From Apium graveolens (lineage: Eukaryota > Streptophyta > Magnoliopsida > Apiales > Apiaceae): 64,000 nt of DNA. The stretch is taken from NCBI RefSeq assembly GCF_009905375.1, contig NC_133655.1, positions 165,872,967 through 165,936,966 on the forward strand. The letters run 5' to 3'. Position 1 is the first letter of the stretch; each line of letters begins with the position of its first letter. Positions 37,701-46,111 of this stretch are shown piece after piece. The position numbers were made by a program, and so were the translations under genes. The notes beneath the pieces are model-generated. The model saw nothing but the letters and a program-made list of their open reading frames with translations, ran no database searches and was not told the DNA's origin.

Positions 37701-38803
37701 TAAATCAAAACCACAACAATTACCATTCCATTTCACTACCATTCCAAATCCCAAACTCTAAATCATAACAACAAACTACAATATCAACCCACTAATCAAA
37801 ATCATCTTATAATATATAGGAATCTAGGGTTTGGAGATGGTATACCTTCCTTGAAGTGGTGGGTGGAGCTAGGAAGCCTTAAGAAGCTTTGAGAAGTCTT
37901 AAGAATGCTTGGATCTTCAAGAAAAACAAGAAAAAGTTCAAGTTAAAAACTTGAAAACACTATTCATTGTCTTCTTCTTTGATTAAATGAAGAAGATAGA
38001 GAAAGAATTAATGGCTTAAACTCATGATATAGTCCTAACTAAGCATGAAGATGATTAGGGAATTATCTTACCAATTTAGGAAGCTTGGATCTTGGATTTT
38101 GAATTTCTCTTGCCTTTTGAATAGTGAAAAGCCGTGAGCAATGAAGAACAAAGCCTTGGTTGCTTTTGATTTTTGATGAAAATGATTTTACTTGGCTTGG
38201 TTGATTGGTTTTTGTGCTTGCTTTAGTCAATTACCTTCTTGCCCTTGGATTTGTGTGGTTACAAAGCCACCACACCTCCTTCCTTCCCATGTCATGCTTA
38301 TGTCATCTTCATGATGTCATCCTCACTTCCTTGTCCTCTTTCTATTGGTTGGATGACATCATTCCCACTAATCCCTTTGATTAACTTCCTAATCGTTTGC
38401 CTAATGACCGCTGATCTGTTATACGGTTCGCTTAACTTTCGTTCTCATTTATCGTTTGAAGGATCATACCCGGGATCTTATTACTTAGGTTCCCTTAACC
38501 TTTCTCAATACATTATATTCCTTTTTATGATCCTCTATTATAATCCTTTAATTTAAATCCTTTTTATCCTGTTACCTTATACTCAATTCTCTCCGTATCT
38601 TGTGGATTTCCGGGAAAAACCAAAGTGTTCGGAATTGGATTCTGACGATCTTTACATACACTTATATACTTCATAGAGTACTAATAATATCCCAGAATAT
38701 CCATAACAGAACCCCTACATAGTGTGGCATGAAAAGTTTCTTCATTCAGCTAAAACACTATTCACAAGGGTTACAAAAAGTTGAAAATTTTGGGGTTATT
38801 ACA
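34731..38803 (-). repeat. Tekay-like 5' LTR, 4073 bp
   Basis: Almost identical to 24574-28650; the AT microsatellite is 4 bp shorter (about 36676-36710). It is followed by the duplicated tccgt. It should hold the promoter, but I cannot place the TATA box with confidence; a TATATATTATAAG stretch near 37808-37821 on the minus strand is a candidate. Confidence 0.92.
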
Positions 38804-40317
38804 TCCGTGGAGACTCGAAGCTGATGATATCCCAGGTAAAGGGAGAATTTGAGGCAAGGGATGATACGATGGCTAAATATGTCCGTCTAGTAAGGGCTGT
38901 GATGACCCAATTCGATAAGTGCCATGTTGAGCACATTCCAAGGGAGGAAAATGCTAAGGCAGATGCATTATCGAATTTTGCTTCGTCCGTGATAGAAGAA
39001 AGTTCAGGAAGTGTGTACTTTCGTGTTTTGAAGACACGAAGCATAGATGTTAAGCTTGTAGCTCCTATAGGCTTGGGGACGTCTTGGATAAATCTCATTA
39101 AGGCCCATATTAAAACTGGTTGGTTGCCAAATGATGCGACTGAAGCATAGAAGTTAGCTGTTCGGGCACTAAGGTACTCTTTGATACATGGGATTCTGTA
39201 CAAAAGATCTTTCATGGTTCCTTACTTAAGGTGTCTCAGGCCCGATGAGGCACACTTTGCTCTTGAAGAAGTGCATGAAGGTATTTGTGGGTAACACTTG
39301 AGGGGTAGGGCCTTGGCTCATAAGATAACTTGTTTAGGCTTCTATTGGCCAGAAATGATGGCTGATGCCAAAGAATATGTGAAAAAGTGTGATCGCTGTC
39401 AGAAGTATGCACCTATTGTTAGACAACCCCCTGAGATGCTGACCTCTATCAACTCGCCCATTCCCTTTGCTATGTGAAGAATGGACATTCTGGGGCCTTT
39501 CCCCATGGCCACGGCACAAAGGAAGTTTCTGATTGTATCCATTGGTTATTTCACCAAATGGATTGAAGCCAAACCCTTGGCCAAGATCACACCTAAGCAG
39601 GTTGCATAATTCCTGTGGGAAAATATTATGTGCCGGTATGGAATTCCCCGTATCTTAGTCACCGACAACAGAACACAATTCAATAACGAAGAATTCAAGA
39701 AGTACTGTGAAGAAAATGAAATTGAGTTACGGTTCACCTCTGTGGTTCACCCGCAAGCCAATGGGCAAGCGGAGGTAGCAAATCGAATAATCCTGGATGG
39801 ACTAAAGAAGAGGATCGAGAAATCAAGAAATAACTGGGTGGATGAGATACTTCCAATATTATGGGCCTATAGAACTACGTGTAGAGTCACGACTAGAGCA
39901 ACTCCCTTCATGTTGGCATATGGGGCAGAAGCAGTTGTTCCCGTGGAGATATCACATTCCTCTCCAAGGATTCAAGCTTTCAATGCTGAGGAAAATGAGG
40001 AAGGACAAAGGTTGGCTCTGGACTTAATTGATGAAGTGCGAGATGAGGCACATGCAAAGATAGTAGAATATCAGAAAAAGGCTTCATTCTACTACAACCT
40101 AAGGGTTAAAGAAAGGTTTTTCAAACAAGGTGACCTGGTCTTGAGGAAGATAGAAGCTTTTGGTGTAGGACAGAAAGGGAAGCTTTCCCCGAATTGGGAA
40201 GGGCCATACAAAGTCAAGAATGTTCAAGGTAGAGGAACCTACAAGCTGGAGACAATGGATGGTTTTGAAGTCCCAAGAACTTGGCATCCACAAAACCTGA
40301 AGGTTTACTATGTGTAG
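38804..40317 (+). pseudogene. Tat-like pol continuation: end of RNase H and integrase
   Basis: After the duplicated tccgt the same protein resumes with the end of the second RNase H (HIPREENAKADALS) and integrase. One frame is kept throughout with stops at 39148 (TAG), 39292 (TAA), 39475 (TGA) and 39607 (TAA), then it is open to 40317. The zinc region ends CDRCQKYA. Catalytic residues are visible in MDILGPFP, VTDNRTQF (Arg where Gly is usual) and GQAEVANR. The C-terminus has GKLSPNWEGPY and ends HPQNLKVYYV, usual for the family. Confidence 0.9.
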
Positions 40318-40777
40318 GGAAACTGAATACAATTCTCACTTGTCAGGATGACGAGTAGGTTGAAAAGCACCTTGAAGCTTTGCTTGCGTAGGATTTTATA
40401 TTCCAGTAGGATTTACAATGTCGAGTCATTATTGATAAGGGTTGAACCCATACTATGTACAGTTTTAGAAAACTAGACTTCATATTAATAAGTTTGAAAT
40501 TATTTCAACCTATGGATGTTTAAGTTGTGATAATACCTTGTGTGGTTTTAACAAAAAATCATGCTTTGATCATTGAAAAAAGGAAGACTTCAAGGATTCT
40601 TTCATAAGAGTGCACGTTGTACAATTCAAAGGTTCAATTAGTTCAAGGTTAAATGCATAGATAAAGGAGAAAGATGCGAATAAGAAAAGCAGCATATGAA
40701 ATAACCCCAAAGGGTAACAAGTTCTGATACAAACGAAGTTCAAACATAAGTTAAGGATAAAAATACAAAATAAAAAA
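40318..40777 (+). other. Spacer between integrase and the antisense gene
   Basis: About 460 bp after the integrase stop with no credible gene. It faces the 3' end of the antisense gene, so the two transcripts would converge here. No clear polyadenylation signal can be assigned by eye. Confidence 0.5.
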
Positions 40778-41293
40778 CTACTCCTCCATGCGGGAGCCTT
40801 CATTCCCTTGCTCCTTATCAACACCCTCGACATCCTTCGCAGGAGAAGCGGGAGGAGAAGCAGTGTTAGGATCCAAGATGCGATCATCTGGCTGAGGGGA
40901 GTTGAAGAGGGCATCTATGCTGTCCTCCGTCTCAGCCTGCTCAGGACGTATAAAGTCCTTAGGGTCGACTAAGCCCAGATGCCTCTCAGAAACCGCCTTT
41001 ACGGCCGCATCCCATCCCTGAGTAAACTGTAGGGAATAAAGACCCTCATCATGAATCTCCATGAGATTCTTAAACTTGTCAAAATCCATGTAGTCATCGA
41101 TGAGCTTTTCCTTATCGCTCCTAAGTTTCACCAGCTCGGAATGAGCCTTAGCCAGCTCCTCCTTCTTCGTGTCCAACTTCTTCTCCAGGTCCTTGGCTCT
41201 CTCCTCCCATTTCTTCATTTCCTTCTCAAACTCATTAGAGTTACCCTTCCAGGACCTAGCCTGATGGAGGGCCTCCTGGAAATAGGTGTTACT

Positions 41294-41376
41294 CTGCAAA
41301 AAAATATGAGTTAACACAAGTTCATTGAAATACGAGAAAGTTGGAATTCAAAGAAAAAAAGAAAGTAGAAAGTTAC
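41294..41376 (-). other. Intron 2 of the antisense gene, 83 bp
   Basis: On the minus strand the donor is GCTGCG|GTAACTTTC and the acceptor ATTTTTTTGCAG|AGTAAC. It falls between codons in the exon 3 frame, which is open from the acceptor to the stop at 40778. Confidence 0.75.
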
Positions 41377-41716
41377 CGCAGCTTGGGCCTGAGAACCCAG
41401 AAGCTCAATAGTCTCGATATCACTCCCCATAACAATGTCAGTGAAATCATGGGGAGTGATGGAATGGTACGACCAATCCTTAGCATGTTTGGTGGATCCA
41501 ACCACCGTATCGCTCCTCCTGAAGCCCAGTTAGGCCTGAAGGAATGCGCCTTAAGTGGAGGATCCACATCGTCCCCCAGCTCGACCACTGGGACATGGGG
41601 CTTAAGGAAAGCAGGAGCATCAGGCTTGCTCCTGGGGTCCCTGTTTAGCTTGGCCCTCTTCTGGCGACCAGATTCCCCTTCCTTGGGCCTGTTGACGTTA
41701 TTAATAGCCTCACAAG

Positions 41717-41809
41717 CTGAAAGAAAAAATAGAAGGAATATTAAATTACAGAAGATAAAAAAGTTACAATTAAAGGGAAGGAAAAATAGCTACACAGTTA
41801 TAAATTTAC
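41717..41809 (-). other. Intron 1 of the antisense gene, 93 bp
   Basis: On the minus strand the donor is AAGG|GTAAATTTA and the acceptor TTTTTTCTTTCAG|CTTG. It splits an Ala codon after its first base. Skipping splicing would end the protein three codons after the donor. Confidence 0.75.
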
Positions 41810-42792
41810 CCTTATCACTGGCCTGAGAGAGACCAACTTTCTTCAAGGAAAACTCCTCTAAAAGGGTCCAGGTGTCTATTTTCCCATCATCTGAAATTAA
41901 AGCTTGATAGGCCACCTCCTCCTCATCAATTAACCTGATGCTACCTGGACTTCCATCTGACACTTTGTAAAAGGGCCTACGAAAGAGTGTGGCCCAATCA
42001 CCCCCAGCCCAGGTCAGCCTAACAAACTCATCCTTCCATTTGGGGTTGTTCTCAACTATAGAATTACTATCAAAGATATGGGGGATTTTGGGCCGTTGGC
42101 GAATTAAAACCCAGCCCGGTTGACTCATGGAGCTATTATAGAATTGGAAAACTTTCCTAAAGACAGCTACGGAAAGAGGAAAATTGTTTCTAAGACAAAG
42201 GACCATAAAACAGATAATGTTCCTCCAGGCATTAGGAGGGAGTTGACAAGGGTTGATTTGTACATCAGCAAGTAAACGAGGAATAAATTCATGGAATGGG
42301 AACCTAAGACCCGCGGTCAGGGCTCCTCGATAAATAAACAGGGTATCCCCCTCCCAGTTACATGTCCTATCCCCAGGGGCGGCTGGAGTAATCCTAAGGT
42401 AGGGTGGAAGTCTATACATGGTGTTCATTGACTCGATTCTACCATCTAACTCATGAAAGGTGTTACCATGGTTATACGAATCTAACTCAGATAGAGAGGG
42501 ATATTCATCACCTCTAGAGTTAATCATATCAATTAAGGAAGTATACGAAGATTGAATTTGAATGTCTGTACCTCTCTTAGAAACATTCATCTTCCCCAAA
42601 CGAGCCAAATCACGATCCGCCATTGATATGCTTCGGTTGAATGCTTGAAACCCAGAAACAATTTGAGAAAGGTGGAACTGCGGTGGCTGAAGTCGCCGAA
42701 AATTGCCTTCTTAAAGAGAGAACTCTAGAGAGAATTTTGTGAGGAAGTTCAAGGAATGAGGAGTGAAGTGAGGATTCTCATTTCACACTTCA

Positions 42793-42800
42793 CTTATATA
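42793..42800 (-). promoter_or_regulatory. TATA box of the antisense gene
   Basis: TATATAAG on the minus strand, about 170 bp upstream of the ATG at 42623. It suggests the antisense gene has its own promoter inside the element. Confidence 0.5.
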
Positions 42801-42944
42801 AGCGAAAAGCTCGGAATACGAGGCGTTTTTAGGCCCACATAGCCAGGCCCAACTTAAAAAGCCCATTTACAAGAAGTGTCAAGAATAATCTAGAAGCTCC
42901 AATGGAAAATGAAGAGTCGAAAATCGACCAGAATCTTAAAATGA

Positions 42945-43259
42945 TTCGACCAGAGTCCTGATCGACACAAAAAAGGATCCTGATCGATATCTCATTCGAT
43001 CAAAAGGGTAGAAATCTACTTAGTTCGATCAGAGTCCTGATCGACAAAGGAGAAAATCCTGATCGATATATCATTCGATCAAAAGGTTAGAAATCCACTT
43101 AGTTCGATCAGAGTCCTGATCGACAAAAGAGAAAATCCTTATCGATATTTCATTCGATCAAAAGGGTAGAAATTCACTCAGTTCGATCAGAGTCCTAATC
43201 GATTCTGCAGGGATCCTGGTCGAAGATACCATCGACTAGAGTGTCACTTTGAAGGCTAG
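42945..43259. repeat. Tandem array, ~79-bp units
   Basis: Units begin TTCGAyCAGAGTCCT at 42945, 43024, 43103 and 43182 (79, 79, 79 and 78 bp). The first three share the same body; the fourth is a transition whose second half belongs to the next array. Confidence 0.85.
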
Positions 43260-43640
43260 TTCGATCAGAATCCTAATTGAAATTGATCAGAAATCCTGAT
43301 CGATTCTGTATGGATCCTGGTCGAAGATACCATCGACTAGAGTGTCACTTTGAAGGCTAGTTCGATTAGAATCCTGATCAAAATCGATCAGGAATCCTGA
43401 TCGATTCTACATGGATCCTGGTCGAAGATACCATCGACTAGAGTGTTACTTTGAGGGCTGGTTCGATCAGATTCCTGACCGAAATCGATCAGGAATCTTG
43501 ATCGATTCTGCATAGATCCTGGTCGAAGATTCAATCGATCAGAGTGTTACTTTCTGAGCTAGTTCGATCAGGATCCTGATCAAAATCGATCAGGAATCCT
43601 GATCGATTTGGTATACATCCTGATCGATTTTAAGCCAGAA
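43260..43640. repeat. Tandem array, ~101-bp units with palindromic core
   Basis: Units begin at 43260, 43361, 43462 and 43563, exactly 101 bp apart; the last is incomplete. Units two to four contain a TCGATCAGGA / TCCTGATCGA inverted pair around one base, perfect or nearly so. Confidence 0.87.
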
Positions 43641-43952
43641 AATTGAGGAAAATTACAGAAAAATAAGGAAATTCCTTAAAATATTTTCTGAAAAAATGTT
43701 TGTGTTTTCAGAAATAAGGGGAAAATCCAGAAAATTATGGATAAATCCCAGAAATTAAGGGGAAAATCCGGAAAATTAGGGAAAAATCCCAGAATTAGGG
43801 GAAAAATTCCTGGAAATTAAGATAATTCCTGAATAAAAGGAATAAAGGAAAAATTGTTGTAAATGTGTAGGTCGCTCCACACTTTACGCAAAAACGAAAC
43901 CCTGTAAGGGAATGAATAGACTTAACTTCTGCGAAACCTAATCAATGTTTCC
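43641..43952. repeat. A-rich degenerate short repeats before the polypurine tract
   Basis: The phrase GGGGAAAATCCnGAAAATTA and variants recur about every 30-35 bp at 43718-43820, giving a low-complexity stretch. No gene is seen up to the polypurine tract. Confidence 0.6.
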
Positions 43953-43953
43953 C

Positions 43954-43970
43954 AAAAGTTGGGGGGCAAA
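43954..43970 (+). promoter_or_regulatory. Tat-like polypurine tract
   Basis: AAAAGTTGGGGGGCAAA directly precedes the 3' LTR start at 43971. Confidence 0.85.
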
Positions 43971-44645
43971 TGATAGGGATAAATAAATCCTGATTGTATA
44001 ATTAAATATTACATTGATTGTATAAGGTGTGGGCTGCTAGGCCCAATAAGAAGATGTATGATATTCAGACCAGAAAGGTTACCACATTGATCAGGCCTGA
44101 TGGACCAGATCAGGCCTGATGGAACAAAGAAGGCCCAAAACCCTGATTATTAATTAATTTCATAATTAATTAATAAGGAAGAAAAACAGCTATTAAGATA
44201 AGTCCTAGTGGGGATGTAAATCTTTGTAGATTGGCCTCCAAGGAACCTCATAGGATAAGAGATCAGCTCCCTACTTCTTAGGACTCCTAAGTCTATCCTA
44301 ATTCAGAGACTTGACCACCAAGTCTCCTATACCAAGTCCAATTCAAGGACTCCCGCATCTATATAAGGGGCCTCACCCCTCAGATCAGAACTACGTTTTA
44401 GACTTAGTCCTTGGAGGACATGAAAGTCACTACGTCCTTGGTGAGCCCTCGCCGCATAGCCCCGACGGCAAGTATCACCAAGAACTATGTTTTTGACTTG
44501 ATCCTTGGCAATCAGCAAGGTACGTAGGCATCTTGTTAAGGCAAATTGAGTCACGAAACACAAGAGCAGTCAAATCGAGCCTCGAAGCTCACATTCCTTA
44601 GTAATAAATACAGCAATTATATATATTAGTTTTTAATCCATAACA
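43971..44645 (+). repeat. Tat-like 3' LTR, 675 bp
   Basis: Matches the 5' LTR over its whole length, with TATATAAG at 44360-44367. It ends in canonical CA and is followed by the duplicated aatag (44646-44650). Confidence 0.92.
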
Positions 44646-44650
44646 AATAG

Positions 44651-45977
44651 CCTATTATTCAAACAAAATCATTGGCCTTATTTTTCCAAGTATGGCCTAT
44701 ACCATATCAATATTCTGAACATCTAGACGTTTTACAAATTTTCTCGTTCGCGAAAAATGACTATTCCGGCCCCTTCGGGTGTCAAAAACCCCACAAAAAT
44801 CACATTTTTATTTTTTTAGGATCATGAAATTATAAAATATCATTTTGCTTTGCATTTTGGTATTATTCACAATTTTTGGGAGTTTTTGGTATATATTTTG
44901 TATTTATTGGATATTTAAAAATTCATAATTAATACCCAAAAATTCTAAAAATCAGGGCCAATTAATTTTATTAGATGTATAATTAGACCCTTAATTTTAT
45001 TTAGGGGTATTATTTTTACTAGTATAAATAGCTGATTATTTACTGATTAATTAGTTACTTATAGAGAAATAAAAAAATATAAATTAAAAGTGTTGGTGAA
45101 GTTGTTCTTGAAGGACGGTGAAGATCAAATCGTGATTGCAGGAGATTCACTGAACCACTGAAATTGCTCTAGTAACCAAAATCATCCCCGTGAAGAGACG
45201 AATCTAGTGATACCAATAACATCAACTGAGGTTGGCTATTCGATAAAATCGATTTTTTTTGTGTTCTTGAGTTCAAATCGATTTTTGAGTTAGAGTAATT
45301 GTTTGATTGTTCTGATGATTCGTATAGCTTTATCATAATCTTAGTAATGATTTGATATATTTATATTGATTTTATCACCCCTGGAATGATAGGTCGTGTT
45401 CTTGATTTTTTCAGTTTTTGATTTCATTTTATGAGGATTTAGAGATGTTGGTATATGATTCTGATAATCAGGAATAATTTTAGAGGACTATAGCTTGGTT
45501 TTGGTATCGGTTTTATGAAGCTTTGATTCGATTTTGGTGGGGGAGTTGTTTTCCGATGAAGCCACCGGAGAAACTCGGTTTTTGTCCGGAGATGGTAGTG
45601 AGGCGATGGTCGGGTGATGTCGACACAGTGGTGAGGTAGCTGCAGCACGGAGGAATCGATTGGGACCAAAAACCTGGGCAAACGACGATCTGGAGGCTCG
45701 AAACGGGCTCACTGGAAACTCAAACGGGCTCGACCCGGTTCTTGAAGAACCGAATTTCAAACCGTTAAATCGAAGCAAAAACCCGGTTTCGATCCTGAAA
45801 ATCCAGAATTAAAATCTTGAAAGTTGTTTCTAAATTTTATGATTTAAATTTATTTTGAAAAGTCAGAAATTAGTTTTTATTAATTAGAAAATCAAATAAA
45901 ATAATTTGATTAAAAAATCTAAAAAATTTTGTAAATAATTTCTGAATTATTTTCTAAAATCTGAAATTCGAATATTT
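44651..45977 (+). repeat. 3' LTR of gypsy-1, second part, with promoter
   Basis: Sequence resumes after the right-hand aatag (44646-44650). A TATAAATA box lies at 45023-45030, followed by transcribed-looking sequence. The motif TCGTTCGCGAAAA (about 44744-44756) resembles one in the Tekay-like LTRs. The LTR end is not reached before SIRE-like sequence takes over at about 45978, so its length is uncertain. Small minus-strand ORFs here (45439-45778) show no domain. Confidence 0.65.
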
Positions 45978-46111
45978 ATGATAACAAAACATTCTAAAAA
46001 TATAAATTTAAATGAAAGTAGATAAAACTGCAAAGTGCTACAATTAATAAAATGTACAAAGGTTTGTTCACAGTCATTTTCAAGGTGCTCATCTAGCTTG
46101 AGCAGATTAAA

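Larger units (their letters stand above)
24574..38803 (-). mobile_element. Young Tekay/Del-like chromovirus inserted in the Tat-like pol
   Basis: A 14.2 kb element with LTRs of 4077 and 4073 bp. By eye they differ at about seven bases plus a 4-bp change in an AT microsatellite. On the minus strand: 5' LTR 38803-34731, primer site, extra ORF, gag, pol, polypurine tract, 3' LTR 28650-24574. RNase H before integrase defines Ty3/gypsy. The pol tail and very long LTRs resemble the Tekay/Del group of chromoviruses. Confidence 0.9.
40778..42623 (-). pseudogene. Antisense three-exon gene, Transposase_28-type, in the Tat-like element
   Basis: Exon 1 (42623-41810) encodes about 271 residues. Its centre (LRFPFHEFIPRLLADV, then PNAWRNIICFMVLC, then a GW and a PKWKDEFVRL segment) resembles the plant 'putative gypsy type transposon' domain PF04195. 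Exon 2 (41716-41377) and exon 3 (41293-40778) follow after short introns with GT-AG ends and pyrimidine-rich acceptors. Exon 3 encodes a Glu/Lys-rich coiled coil and an acidic tail. Splice phases agree, except that exon 2 lacks one base, probably in the C run at 41525-41527, which shifts the frame. The gene runs opposite to gag-pol. The function is unknown; extra antisense ORFs are known in Tat-type elements. Confidence 0.75.
19658..44645 (+). mobile_element. Tat/Ogre-like Ty3/gypsy element hosting a Tekay-like insertion
   Basis: LTRs at 19658-20334 and 43971-44645 begin TGATAGGGATAAATAAATCC and are flanked by aatag. The interior holds gag, protease, reverse transcriptase, a first RNase H, a second RNase H of the archaeal type, and integrase in that order; the second RNase H is the hallmark of the Tat/Ogre group. 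A 3.6 kb region between pol and the 3' LTR has an antisense spliced gene and tandem repeats, both known traits of this group. Without the 14.2 kb insert the element is about 10.8 kb. Confidence 0.9.
7081..45977 (+). mobile_element. Gypsy-1: old chromovirus-type Ty3/gypsy element, interrupted
   Basis: Pieces at 7081-11787, 19059-19657 and 44651-45977 read as one plus-strand element once the copia and Tat insertions are removed. The order is leader, gag, protease, reverse transcriptase, RNase H, integrase, C-terminal chromodomain-type tail, polypurine tract, 3' LTR. Protein motifs resemble the Tekay/Del-like element at 24574-38803 but are clearly diverged. The 5' LTR is not seen in the window, because the LARD-like element sits immediately upstream. 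The right end is uncertain: SIRE-like sequence begins at about 45978. Confidence 0.75.

Noticed and set aside
42945..43640. CRISPR-like array
   Set aside because: Units are full tandem repeats without unique spacers, inside a plant retrotransposon.
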